Source of the DNA: Haliclystus octoradiatus
Lineage: Eukaryota > Cnidaria > Staurozoa > Stauromedusae > Haliclystidae
Assembly (NCBI GenBank): GCA_916610825.1
Contig: OU744451.1
Location: 9,794,989 to 9,858,988 of the forward strand
Reading direction: 5' to 3'
DNA length: 64,000 bases
The notes beneath the pieces were generated by a model. That model was not told where the DNA came from, did not search any database, and saw only the letters and a program-made list of their open reading frames with translations. This document shows positions 21,171-34,104 of this stretch, piece by piece; positions within the stretch are counted from its first letter, which is position 1; each line of letters starts with the position of its first letter. A program made the translations under genes and the position numbers.

Positions 21171-24100
21171 CTAGCAATGAGTGTAGTCCATTATGGACCT
21201 TCTATGATAAAACTTTCAGATCACTTAAAATTAAACAATTGACTAAGCTGACTATCGCTGTATACGGAGTATGAACTCTGGAGGAGAACATGAGACATAA
21301 TACGCATTGAAACGATGTAGCATTAATCAATACATCTTAATCATTCCTTTAATAAAAATTTAATTTACTTCACATCAATTGAGTCGATTGAAATGTATTA
21401 TTTAACGTAGCTTTGTCTACATAGAAAAACTTTATTTTATGTGTTGAAAGGAAGCCAGAACACATTAATTATTATAAATTACAAATACTCAGTCAAATTT
21501 CGAAATCGGAAACTTTCAATAAAAAATCACTTCAAATCCGATCCTATCCGAAGACCTAAAATATTAACCCGAATCTGACCCGACACGATCGGATCGCGTT
21601 CGGTTCGAATTCATAAATCTTTATTGCAATATATACAACATTAATGTGGTGTTCACAAAATAACGCCGTCAAGGTGTGGCCGGTCAAACTCGTGGCATTG
21701 CATACAATATATTCAGTATTAAATTAATTTAGCTTCGACAAGACACATGGTCCACTAATTTCTGTTATTAACATGATCAAACGATATCTTTTGTTAATTA
21801 AAAATGATTTACTGCTTCATATTTAAAAAAAATCAAAAAAATCGTTGATAAAAACCGCCGAATGGCGGATTTGAACTTACGACCCTGATATTGTAATACC
21901 AGAGCATTAACCAATGAGCCAACCCCTTACTTACTGTTGTACACGCTTTGACTGTACTAATCAACAAACCTGCTGCTTCGACAACGTATTACTGAACAAG
22001 GCGACAGCGCGTGTATTGATTTCAAACTATATATATAATCTGAAAATATTATGATATGATAGTATATGAGCCTATATATTTTTGATCTTTGCAATCTCAG
22101 CAAGTAGGCCCGTGATTTTCATGGCAGTCTATCAAAATACTAAGAGTTCGTTGAAAATAAAATTTTAAAAGTAAACAAAAGATGTGAAAAGTTGACCTCA
22201 TAGTGCTTCTTGTTATCAAATTTTCCAGACTAATAGCATCAACATTCTTTTAACAGGAAATAAAATTCTATAATAAATCGCTATACTAATTCGATATTGA
22301 TATTATGTTACATCTTGTTGTCAATATTTCTACGCGCTATTTATAATACATTACAGATGTCGAATGAAAGAAAAGATGATTATGAATAAATTAATTATTT
22401 TGATAGAAAAACGAAAACAACTCATTTTGCCAGATTCGTGATATGCATATTTATTCAGAATTTATTGAAACGGACGCGATGGTTTATAGAGTGGAAATGT
22501 TTAGTGCAGCTTCAAAGATATAAATACCACAGCCGATGGTAATATTTAAATGCTCATGTTATGATGTCTGACGAAAAGGATAATTTACTATGTAGAAAAT
22601 GAATCTACTTTACCATGCATTTGATCACGATATGAAATGATCATTTTTGTCAGAATTATTTCGAATAAAAGACGTCAATCTGTATTTTATTCTTATCGGG
22701 CGTACATTCTCCTTCGATAAAATATGGTTGTTAACTTATTATTGATTGGTGTATTAACTCAGAGAACCCGCTATTATGTATTTAAATGTTGTTCGGAGAT
22801 TATGCCGCTCGTATAGTTTTTATTTGGATCTCAATTGGAAAATGGTAAGTTGTATTTTAATAAATATTGTTTGCTATGATCGATTATTTCATGCAACCTT
22901 TTCGCCTTTTATTTTTGTAACACAAGGTTTGTTACACTCATCCAAACTGTATTAACTATTTAAAAATGTTTTTAAATTATGTTTTTGTGCTTTTAAATTC
23001 AAAGCAAAATTTTTGAACGCTGAAAATATTATAATTATTATTATTTATCACAAATCATACGCTCAATTCAATTTAACTTTATTAAATGTTGATCAACGAT
23101 AATAACAAGACACCGCTATTTTTATTCTCGAGACTGTAGTAACATACTGTGTCTTATTCGTATAGCAAGTCAACAAAATGAAATTTTAATTTTAATTGAT
23201 GCCTACAATTTCTTCGTTACTTATGGAAGCAAAATCTGAAAATAAAAGCCTGCCTGCTCAAAACCAAATGATTCATGTTTTTATATTAAATAATAAATTA
23301 AAGAAATACTTTTGTGCAATGCCTTGATTGATTCTAAACTCTGTAATTTTAGACTGTAGACAGATAATCTATTCGAACTTTGAATATTTTTCGAATTAGT
23401 CGAACGCCAACGTCATTTTGAAAATTCTTGCAAGTTAATTTGTTTTTATGCCCCGCGAAAGATTGTTCATTTCAAAACAGATTGTTTGCTCAGTGTTCTC
23501 ACAAGTTATATATCAAAATAGCCTTTTTAAAAGTGAAATGTTTTGTATCTCGATTTTGAGAAAAGTAATGAACGGCATTTTGTTTCATTAATAAATTAAA
23601 TTAAGGCCAAAAGTCTCTTTAATTTTCATAGCGTTTGTGCCGCGCTATATGTATTACTGATATCAACACTACATGAAATAGGTCTACGTTTCTTTGATTT
23701 CAAAAAAATATTTTGTTTGGCCTAGTTATACTGGTAATTCAATGTAATTCAGTATTTCGTATTGTTTTAATTATCATAAAACTGATTCATTTTCAAGTTT
23801 CACTTGTTCAAACAATTTACACGCAGCTTTTAAATTCAAAGCAAAATATTTTTGTTCTGGGGATTTCAATTTGAATTCGATTTGGCTGCCCGCTAGATTA
23901 TCGACCTATGAAATTTTTCAAAATCTCTAAATTTTTTAATGCAACGATATCAAATAAAATATCAGATGAAGTATATTATTTTAAAACAACGTCATAGGCC
24001 CATACTTTTCATACAACAAATTTGTTACTGTACACGGTTATCTCGACACAAATGTTTGCATAATTTCCCGACAACGGATTATCCGTATTATATCGCCAGT

Positions 24101-24210
24101 AAGACGTACATAAGTCGCGGACAGACACAGAAATATCGAAATATCGAAATATCGAAATATAGAAATATTGTGATATATAAACAGACAGTATTATGTATAT
24201 AAGTGATATA
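21171..24210 (+). repeat. Tandem unit 1 of ~3.04 kb
   Basis: Starts CTAGCAATGAGTGTAGTCCA and ends just before the same sequence recurs at 24211. The first ~1.27 kb contain a tRNA-like sequence and a GATCCGATCC-rich stretch; the rest (~22440-24210) is a family X repeat. Short frames inside are shared between copies only because the copies are nearly identical; none has a protein signature. Confidence 0.9.
21856..21932 (-). ncRNA. tRNA-like / SINE-like sequence, copy 1
   Basis: The minus strand has box A-like TGGCTCATTGGTTAATGCTC and box B-like GGGTCGTAAGTTCAAATCC, followed by TTTTT. The acceptor stem does not close, so it is a tRNA-derived pseudogene or SINE head, not a functional tRNA. Confidence 0.5.
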
Positions 24211-26869
24211 CTAGCAATGAGTGTAGTCCATAATGGACCTTCTATGATAAAACTTTCAGATCACTTATAATTAAACAATTGACTAAGCTGACTATCGCTG
24301 TATAATACGGAGTATGAACTCTGGAGGAGAACATGAGACACAATATGAATTGAAACGATGTAGCATTAATCAATACATCTTAATCATTCCTTTAATAAAA
24401 GTTTAATTTTTTTCACATCAATTGAGTCGATTGAAATGTATAATTTAACGTAGCTATATCTACATAGAAATACTTTATTTTATGTGCTGAAAGGAGGCCA
24501 GAACACATTAGTTATTATAAATTACAAATACTCAGTCAAATTTCGAAATCTGAAACTATCCATAAAAAATCACTTCAAATCCGATCCGATCCGAAGATCT
24601 AAAATATTAACCCGAATCTGACCCGATACGATCGGATCGCGTTCGGTTCGGATTCATAAATCTTTATTGCAATATATACAACACTAATGTGGTGTTCACA
24701 AAATAACGCCCTCAAAGTGTGGCCAGTGAAACTCGTGGCATTGCATGCGATAGATTCAATATTAAATTAATTTAGCTTCAACAAGACACATGGTCTACTG
24801 ATTTCTGTTATTAACATGATCAAACGATATCTTTTGTTAATTAAAAATGATTTACTGCTTCATATTAAAAAAAAAAGTCGATGATGAAAGGTTGCCTAAT
24901 GGCGGATTTGAACTGACGACCCTGAAATTATTATACCAGAGAATTAACCAATTAGCCACTGCTTTACTTATTTATATCGACGATTTGACTGAGCTTATCA
25001 ACAAACCTACTGCTTCGACAACGTATTATTGAACAAGGCCGATCCACGCACGTGTATTGAATTTCAAATTATATATATAATCTGAAAATATTATGATATG
25101 ATACTATATGAGCCTATATATTTTTGATCTTTGCAATCTCAGCAAGTAGGACTGTGATTTTCATGGCAGTCTATCAAAACACTAAGAGTTCGTTGAGAAT
25201 AAGATTTTGTAAGTAAAAAAAAGATGTGAAAAATTGACCTCATAGTGCTTCTTGTTATCAAATTTTGCAGAATAATAGCATCAACATTCTTTTAAAAGGA
25301 AATAAAGTTCTATAATAAATCGCTATACTAATTTGATATTGATATCATGTTACATCTTGTTGTCAATATTTCTACGCGCTATTTATAATACATTACAGAT
25401 GTCGAATGAAAGAAAAGACGGTTATGAATAAATTAATTATTTTGATAGAAAAACGAAAACAACTCATTTTGCCAGATTCGTGATATGCATATTTATTCAG
25501 AATTTATTGAAACGGACGCGATGGTTTATAGAGTGGAAATGTTTAGTGCAGCTTCAAAGATATAAAATACCACAGCCGATGGTAATATTTAAATGCTCAT
25601 GTTATGATGTCTGACGAAAAGGATAATTTATTATGTAGAAAATGAATCTACTTTACGATGCATTTGATCACGATATGAAATGATCATTTTTGTCAGAATT
25701 ATTTCGAATAAAAGACAAACTTATTTTATTCTTATCGGGCGTACATTCTCCTTCGATAAACTATGGTTGTTAACTTATTATTGATTGGTGTATTAACTCA
25801 GACAACCCGCTATTTTTATTCTCAAAACTGTAGTAACATACTGTGTCTTATTCGTATAGCAAGTCAACAAAATGAAATTTTAATTTTAATCGATGCCTAT
25901 AATTCCTTCGTTAATTATGGAAGCAAAATCTGAAAATAAAAGCCTGCCTGCTCAAAACCAAATGATTCATGTTTTTATATTAAATAATAAATTAAAGAAA
26001 TACTTTTGTGCAATGCCTTGATTGATTCTAAACTCTGTAATTTTAGACTGTAGACAGATAATCTATTCGAACTTTGAATATTTTTCGAATTAGTCGAACG
26101 CCAACGTCATTTTGAAAATTCTTGCAAGTTAATTTGTTTTTATGCCCCGCGAAAGATTGTTCATTTCAAAACAGATTGTTTGCTCAGTGTTCTCACAAGT
26201 TATATATCAAAATAGCCTTTTTAAAAGTGAAATGTTTTGTATCTCGATTTTGAGAAAAGTAATGAACGGCATTTTGTTTCATTAATAAATTAAATTAAGG
26301 CCAAAAGTCTCTTTAATTTTCATAGCGTTTGTGCCGCGCTATATGTATTACTGATATCAACACTACATGAAATAGGTCTACGTTTCTTTGATTTCAAAAA
26401 AATATTTTGTTTGGCCTAGTTATACTGGTAATTCAATGTAATTCAGTATTTCGTATTGTTTTAATTATCATAAAACTGATTCATTTTCAAGTTTCACTTG
26501 TTCAAACAATTTACACGCAGCTTTTAAATTCAAAGCAAAATATTTTTGTTCTGGGGATTTCAATTTGAATTCGATTTGGCTGCCCGCTAGATTATCGACC
26601 TATGAAATTTTTCAAAATCTCTAAATTTTTTAATGCAACGATATCAAATAAAATATCAGATGAAGTATATTATTTTAAAACAACGTCATAGGCCCATACT
26701 TTTCATACAACAAATTTGTTACTGTACACGGTTATCTCGACACAAATGTTTGCATAATTTCCCGACAACGGATTATCCGTATTATATCGCCAGTAAGACG
26801 TACATAAGTCGCGGACAGACACAGAAATATCGAAATATCGAAATATCGAAATATAGAAATATTGTGATA
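24211..26869 (+). repeat. Tandem unit 2 of ~2.66 kb, with internal deletion
   Basis: Nearly identical to unit 1 but lacks ~345 bp of family X. The junction at ~25808 joins two places that in unit 1 both read CCGCTAT (22767 and 23112), so the loss fits a 7-bp microhomology deletion. Confidence 0.9.
24892..24964 (-). ncRNA. tRNA-like / SINE-like sequence, copy 2
   Basis: Same element as at 21856: box A-like TGGCTAATTGGTTAATTCTC and box B-like GGGTCGTCAGTTCAAATCC on the minus strand. More diverged in box A and anticodon region. Confidence 0.45.
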
Positions 26870-27048
26870 CTAGCAATGAGTGTGGTCCATAATGGACCTT
26901 TTATGATAAAACTTTCAGATCACTTATAATTAAACAATTGACTAAGCTGACTATCTCTGTATAATACGGAGTATGAACTCTGGAGGAGAACATGAGACAC
27001 AATACGCATTGAAACGATGTAGCATTAATCAATACATCTCAATCATTC

Positions 27049-28044
27049 CTTTAATAAAAATTTAATTTATTTCACATCAATTGAGTCGATTGAAATGTAT
27101 AATTTAACGTAGCTATATCTACATAGAAAAAACTTTATTTTATGTGCTGAAAGGAAGCCAGAACACATTAATTATTATAAATTACAAATATTCAGTCAAA
27201 TATCGAAATCTGAAACTATTCATAAAAAATCACTTGAAATCCGATCCGATCCAAAGACCTAAAATATCAAACCGAATCTGACCCGATACGATCGGATCGC
27301 GTTCGGTTCGAATTAATAAATCTTTATTGCAATATATACAACACTAATGTGGTGTTCACAAAATAACGCCGTCAAGGTGTGGCCTGTCAAACTCGTGGCA
27401 TTGCATGCAATATATTCAATATTAAATTGATTTAGCTTTGAAAAGACACATGGTCTACTAATTTCTGTTATTAACATGATCAAACGATATCTTTTGTTAA
27501 TTAACAATGATTTACTGCTTCATATTAAAAAAAAAATAAGAAAAATCGTTTAAAAAAATTTAATTTATTTCATATCAATTGAGTCGATTGAAATGTATAA
27601 TTTAACGTAGCTATATCTACATAGAAAAAACTTTATTTTATGTGCTGAAAGGAAGCCAGAACACATTAATTATTATAAATTACAAATATTCAGTCAAATA
27701 TCGAAATCTGAAACTATTCATAAAAAATCACTTGAAATCCGATCCGATCCAAAGACCTAAAATATCAAATCGAATCTGACCCGATACGATCGGATCGCGT
27801 TTGGTTCGAATTAATAAATCTTTATTGCAATATATACAACACTAATGTGGTGTTCACAAAATAACGCCGTCAAGGTGTGGCCGGTTAAACTCGTGGCATT
27901 GCATGCAATATATTCAATATTAAATTGATTTAGCTTCGAAAAGACACAAGGTCTACTAATTTCTGTTATTAACATGATAAAACGATATCTTTTGTTAATT
28001 AACAATGATTTACTGCTTCATATTAAAAAAAATAAGAAAAATCG
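27049..28044 (+). repeat. 498-bp tandem duplication inside unit 3
   Basis: 27049-27546 and 27547-28044 are almost identical (the same minus-strand 64-codon frame recurs with an offset of exactly 498 bp). The boundary is an A-rich TTTAAAAAAATTTAATTT, so slippage at A runs or unequal exchange is plausible. It is absent from units 1 and 2. Confidence 0.9.
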
Positions 28045-28054
28045 TTGATAAAAA

Positions 28055-28130
28055 GTTGCCGAATGGCGGATTTGAACTGACGAACCTGATATTGTGAGAC
28101 CAGAGCAATAACCAATGAGCCACTGCCTTA
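28055..28130 (-). ncRNA. tRNA-like / SINE-like sequence, copy 3
   Basis: The best preserved copy. The minus strand reads GTGGCTCATTGGTTATTGCTC (box A region), an anticodon-type stem CTGGT/ATCAG, then GGTTCGTCAGTTCAAATCC (box B) and TTTTT as a Pol III terminator. The acceptor stem remains unpaired. Probably a SINE head. Confidence 0.5.
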
Positions 28131-30424
28131 CTTGTTATTAAAGGCGCTTTGACTGACGTAATCAACAAGCCTACTGCTTCGACAACGTATTATTGAACAA
28201 GGCCGGCACACGCGCGTGTAATTGAAAATCAAATTATATGTATAACCTGAAAATATTATGATTTGATAGTATATGAGCCTATATATTTTTGATCTTTGCA
28301 ATCTCAGCAAGCAGGCCTGTGATTTTCATGGCAGTCTATCAAAATACTAAGAGTTCGTTGAAAGAAAAATTTTATAAGTAAAAAAAAGATGTGAAAAGTT
28401 GGCCTCATAGTGCTTCTTGTTATCAAATTTTCCAGAATAATAGCATCAACATTCTTTTAAAATGAAATAAAATTCTATAATAAATCGCTATACTAATTCG
28501 ATATTGATATTATGTTACATCTTGTTGTCAATATTTCTTCGGGCTATTTATAATACATTACAGATGTCGAATGAAAGAAAAGACGATTATGAATAAATTA
28601 ATTATTTTGATAGAAAAACGAAAACAACTCATTTTGCCAGATTCGTGATATGCATATTTATTCAGAATTTATTGAAACGGACGCGATGGTTTATAGAGTT
28701 GAAATATTTAGTGCAGCTTCAAAGATATAAAATACCATAGCCGATGGTAGGATGTAAACGCTCATGTTATGATGTCTGATGAAAAGGATTTACTAATATA
28801 GAAAATGAATCTACTTTACCTTGCATTTGATCGAGATATGAACTGATCATTTTTGTCAGAATTATTTCGAATAAAAGACAATTTATATTTTATTCTTATC
28901 GGGCTTACATTCTCCTTCGATAAAATATGGTTGTTAAATCATTCTTGATTGGTGTATTAACTCAGAGAACCCGGTGTTATGTATTTAAATGTTGTTCGGA
29001 GATTATGCCGCTCGTATAGTTTTTATTTGGATCTGATTTGGAAAATGGTAAGTTGTATTTAATAAATATTGTTTGCTATGATCGATTATTTCATGCAACC
29101 TTTTTCGCTTTTCATTTTTGTGACACAAGGTTTGTTACACTCATCCAAACTGAATTAACTATTAAAAATGTTTTTCAATTATGCTTTTCTGTTTTTAAAG
29201 TTGAAAGCCATTTTTGAACGTTGAAAATATTATAATTATTATTATTTATCACAAATCATACGCTCAATTCAATTTAACTTTGTTGAATTTGATATACCTG
29301 AAATTAACTTTATTAAATGTTGATCGACGATGAGAACAAGACACAGCTACTTTTATTCTCGAAACTGTAGTAACATACTGTGTCTTATTCATATAGCAAA
29401 TCAATAAAATGGAATTATACTTTTAATCGATGCTTACAATTCCATCGTTAATTATGGAAGCAAAATCTGAAAATAAAAGCCTGCCTGCTCATAACCAAAT
29501 GATTCATATTTTTATATTAAATAATAAATTATAGAAATACTTCTGTGCAATGCCTTGATTGATTCTAAGCTCTGTAATTTTAGACTGTAGACAGATAATC
29601 TCTTCGAACTTTGAATATTTTTTCGAATTAATCGAACGCCAACGTCATTTTGAAAATTCTTGCAAGTTAATTTGTTTTTATGCCCCGTGATAGATTATTC
29701 ATTTCAAAACAGATTGTTTGCTTAGTGTTCTCACAAAATATATATCAAAATAGCCTTTTTAAAAGTGAAATGTTTGTATCTCGATTTTGAGAAAAGTAAT
29801 GAACGGCATTTTGTTTCATTAATAAATTAAACACCTAAAGTCTCTTTAATTTTCATAGCGTTTGTGCCGTGCTATATGTATTGCTGATATCAACACTACA
29901 TGAAATAGGTCTACGTTTCTTTGATTTCAAAACATATTTTGTTTGGCCTAATTATACTGGTATTTCAATGTAATTCAATATTTCGTATTGTTTTAATTAT
30001 CATAAAACTGATTCAGTTTCAAGTTTCACTTTTCAATTTACACGCAGCTTTTAAATTCAAAGCAAAATATTTTTGTTCTGGAGATTTCAATTTGAATTCG
30101 ATTTGGCTGCCCGCTAGATTATCGACCTATGAAATTTTTCAAAATCTCTGAATTTTTTAATACAATGATATCAAATAAAATATCACATGAAGTATATTAT
30201 TGTAAAACAATGTCATAGACCCATACTTTTCATACGACAAATTTGTTACTGTACACGGTTATCTCGACACAAATGTTTGCATAATTTCCCGACAACGAAT
30301 TATCCGTATTATTTCGCCAGTAAGACGTACATAAGTCGCGGACAGACACAGAAATATAGTGATATATAAACAGACAGTATTATGTATATAAGTGATATAA
30401 ACAGACAGTATTATGTATATAAGT

Positions 30425-30852
30425 GATAGATCAATCGTTATTATTATGTTTCAGATTTGGTTGTACATGCTGAATAATTACTTTTCAATGTTAAAATGTC
30501 AAAAGACGAGTGTCATGCTCTGTGATCACCAGTACTGAAATTTATATTTTGTTATGCATACATAGTTATACTGTAAATGAAAACTGCAATTTTAATTGAC
30601 ATACATACATACATACATACGGTACGTGAATATATTAAAAATTTATATTTGTTGTTATAAATTTCATTATTGATCCCTGGAACTTAATTATAACTCCATT
30701 AATCTGCTAATGTAGGTAATAGATTGCATAAACATGCACAGGCAACTAAAATATTATCATCTAATGGTTGCAATGTCAATGGAAGTTTCGTCTTGAGTAT
30801 TTGAATTTGCTTCATCGGTCATATTGCTCTTTCGACAGTATAATTTTGCATA
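30425..30852. other. Non-coding, with (CATA)n
   Basis: No gene seen; a short (CATA)n run at ~30598-30620. Confidence 0.5.
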
Positions 30853-31074
30853 TGCTATTGATAATCAATCAATAACTTATTGCCACTCCTTAATTGCAAT
30901 ATCACGTGACATAATTAATACTAGTGATCAATAACAGCTCTGGATTCCGGATTACAATCGGATTTTCGAACTGTATTAAAGATTAAGATTGAAGATTAAG
31001 ATTGAAGATTAAAGTTAGCAGTAAAGTAGTAAGAATAATAAAATATATTTAAAATACAAAATACCTTCTTAACA
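30853..31074 (-). repeat. BEL 3' LTR (~220 bp)
   Basis: Matches 35327-35546 in segments such as AATCAATCAATAACTTA, GCCACTCCTTAAT, GATTACAATCGGATT and AGAATAATAAAA. On the minus strand it begins TGTTAAGAAGG. The purine-rich GTGTGGAGGGAGAAC lies directly before it (31075-31089). It has a (GATTAA)-like expansion absent from the other LTR. Confidence 0.85.
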
Positions 31075-31089
31075 GTTCTCCCTCCACAC

Positions 31090-32065
31090 TGGAAGGTACA
31101 CCCCAGTGTCAATTCAAATCATCAATTATTTGACATATCAGTAACAACATTAAATGGACATGGCTTTGCAACGAATCTCATATTTCTCTGCTATTTGATA
31201 TTTCATATCAATAATTTCATCCCAATCAACAGAATTAATTAAACCATAAATATTTCAAATAGATTCTTTCCTCTAACGATGTAGGACTTAATAACCCAAG
31301 AGGATCATAAATTGACCGATTTTTACTCAAACGTTTGGTTAAACCGCTAAGTATGTCTGGCTTCACAGCATAAAAACAAAACATATCATTATCATGTACT
31401 TTAGTCTAATTTTAATTCTGCTGAGTGATTTTCTTCCCGTATTTTACCTAACACGTTTTTTGAATTAGATATCCATTTTCTCTCATACATGCCAGGTGAA
31501 CTCCAAAGTTGCGATAATTCTTTGTCTTCACGGAATCTATACTATCGTCTATATAAGTTGATTTTAAAACTGTTTCAGCTGCTCTCGGCCATTTACCTGC
31601 ATTATTTTTAGCATGTAATTGCGTAACATGATGAGCTAATTGGAGTGGGCATGAATTTACTCAAAACACAAGACTATAAAACTTATATATATCTGGCGGT
31701 TTATCTCGATTACAAACACGCGATGAAAAACGATGGTACGTACGATCTTCTTGATGTAATCCGATCCATAAATACATTTCTGCGACATCACTAATGATTG
31801 CTATCGGACATCTCCGAAATCTCAATGAAACTCTCAACAGAAGGTTCTGTAATTTACGACCAGTAAATATCATGTCGTTTAATGACATATCCTCACATTT
31901 TACAGAAGCAACAAATACTTGTCGTAATTTTGTGGTACTTTTATCTTCCCGAACAATCGCATAGTGTGGTAAATACCAATCATTCGAAAAATGAGATATA
32001 TCTTCACTCAATTTTCTAATGTAACCTTTTTCGAGATGACTTGTAAATACTTTCGAATAAACCAT
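31090..32065 (-). pseudogene. BEL reverse transcriptase fragment
   Basis: The frame 32065-31661 reads HLEKGYIRKL, WYLPHYAIVREDKSTTKLRQ, FRRCPIAIISDVAEMYLWIG and EDRTYHRF, the RT palm of BEL/Pao. It continues below 31661 in other frames with AAETVLKSTYIDDSIDSV (the catalytic YxDD-type box, here YIDDS) and SIYDPLGLLSP. Frames are broken several times. RNase H and integrase are not found. Confidence 0.85.
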
Positions 32066-32311
32066 ACTGTAGTAGGAAATTTCATTAACTTATTTTCAAA
32101 GCTATTTAGAAGCTTTTTAACAATGTGGTAATTATTAGGAAGATTAACCGGTTTGTTCTTCCACAGTATTCTAATCTCATATCGATGATTCTAGTAAGAT
32201 AAACTGTCTTTACATAACTCCAAGGCTTTTAATTCATCCATCTATTGATAATGATTTTGTAATCTAGATTTGTTCATATTTTCGATTTCCCAAAATCTTT
32301 TAATGTAGTAT

Positions 32312-32640
32312 CTATCGACGTATATCATCATTATTTTCAGAATAAAACGAATAATTAAAATTAGTGTTATTGATATTATAACCAATATTAGCAGTACTCG
32401 GTGGTTGTGTAACCTTGTCAACGCCAGTCCAGCCTAAAGGCGTTAGCCTAGATGCTGGAGCATCAAGATTATCTCCTCTTACTTCTCTTAGAGAATAATG
32501 TAAATCAGCGTGATCTACACCAATAAGTAAATTGATAATGCATCTATTCGATAACTGTGGGAAATTTATATCAGATAGATGTGACCATTGTTTTGATTCA
32601 AACTTCCAATTAACTGGTTCCATTTTTGCAGTAACATTTT
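32312..32640 (-). pseudogene. BEL protease-region fragment
   Basis: Reads WSHLSDINFPQL, INLLIGVDHADLHYSLREVR and RLTPLGWTGVDKV, typical of the end of the BEL protease domain and the linker to RT. The protease active site upstream is not intact in this frame. Confidence 0.8.
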
Positions 32641-33039
32641 TAGTTGTAGTTCATGTAAATGGCTTGGTATATTTGGTATCACTACTTTCGATTATAAAGT
32701 TTACATTCATTGAACTAAATCTTTCTCTGTTCCATTAAGTGTGCTAGCATTCAGTTATTCTGCTTGTCAATGTAACCCTAACTCATTAGCTACATCTTCA
32801 TTGATATATGTTTAAGTACTACCAATCATCAAGTAATGCATTTTCCAATAACTTTTATGACCCATACTTTAATGTGACGGGTATTGTTCTTAATGCGATA
32901 CGATTATTATTTCTAGAATGATTTGTAGCTTCTTACTCTCCGTGCGGGGACTTACTTCTTAGAAGTTAGCTGTTACGGTATTAACACTTGAAGACTCATT
33001 ACTAGTAATATTACTATTGTTGTTATCAACAGGCGCTGA

Positions 33040-34078
33040 TTCACGTATTGCTCTATCATCATTTAACAATATATTGTGCACTTGCCGACAGCTGTCAATG
33101 CCACACGCACTAGTTCTATTGATTAGACAACAGCAACGGAAGCGGGATTTGTTGCTTTTGGCGACATCCCACCTAGCACTTACTTCTTTCGCTTTGAAAT
33201 CGTCACATTTCCAAATCGGATGGCTTTATTTACACACAATACATGACTGAATATATTGTTACCTTTGTTAAACACGGTATTGTGATGGCGCTCTTTCTTA
33301 CCACTTGATGGTTTCCGCTGCTGCAGTTTGGAATTTTGCCTCACGCATCAACCACACCTTAATACTTTTTACATCTCCATCTTTATTATTTTCGAATATA
33401 TGTCTTCTATAATTTGTTAGCATTTCTTCGGTTAACTTCTTTTGTATCGTTATATACAATAAACCATCTCCTAGCTCTTCTGTGCGAATTGCTTCTATTA
33501 AATTGACTGATAACATTTCCAATAAATCTGCTAATTTCTCAACATCTTTTGGCATCATTGGTCTAGTTGGTTTAACTTCGTCAACTCTTCCATTTATATT
33601 GCAATTTTCCTTCTATTTCCACCATTTTTGCGCTCCAACTTTTCTTTAGCTGTTTCGTATGCCTCGCCCATGTATCCAATACCACTAATTGCCTGAAGCA
33701 GGGGCAGCGTTGACACAATTCATGGAAGCTGCTTTCCAGCTTGAGAGAATAATATCTTTCTTCACCATAAAACGTTGATATCACTATACGCTGTAACTGT
33801 CGCCACATATCTGCTCCTAGCCCTTTCTTTTCTGCTGCGACATCTTTACTAACGGGAGCGACAGTATGAGAAACATCTTCTGTTGACGATACCTCCACAA
33901 GCGTGTCCTCTATCGGATGTTTCGACAACGTTGACAGTTTATCTCTCGTTAATGTTTTTAAATACATCCGTGCGTCAGTCAGGTCATTTGAGCTTTTATC
34001 TGTTAATTTCTCATTTTCTAATATAAACATCTCATCAATGATACTCTCTTCTTCAGTATAATTTTCATTTCATTTTCA
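33040..34078 (-). pseudogene. BEL gag, main part and zinc cluster
   Basis: The frame 34030-33581 has the start of gag's folded region and LKLESSFHELCQR; 33558-33298 continues with MMPKDVEKLADLLEMLSVNL and KVWLMREAKFQ. Below 33250 a Cys-rich stretch (CGIDSCRQVHNILL) is the BEL zinc cluster. At least three frame changes. The N-terminal part lies beyond the nested LINE. Confidence 0.7.
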
Positions 34079-34104
34079 ATTTTTATTTGTAAAAAATAAA
34101 CCAT

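Larger units (their letters stand above)
26870..30424 (+). repeat. Tandem unit 3 of ~3.55 kb, with internal duplication
   Basis: Third copy starting TAGCAATGAGTGTGGTCC. It carries a 498-bp internal tandem duplication and a family X copy (~28650-30424) that lacks the unit 2 deletion. It ends in two repeats of AACAGACAGTATTATG before unique sequence. Confidence 0.9.

Noticed and set aside
21856-21932. Functional tRNA gene
   Set aside because: Acceptor stem does not pair and the anticodon loop has the wrong size; kept only as tRNA-like.
23939-24202. 87-codon plus frame, repeated at 26633 and partly at 30187
   Set aside because: It lies in family X, differs in reading end between copies, is broken in copies 0 and 3, and has no protein signature.
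27313-28005. Two identical 64-codon minus frames
   Set aside because: Identity comes from the 498-bp duplication; no motif, and the frame is not kept in units 1 and 2.
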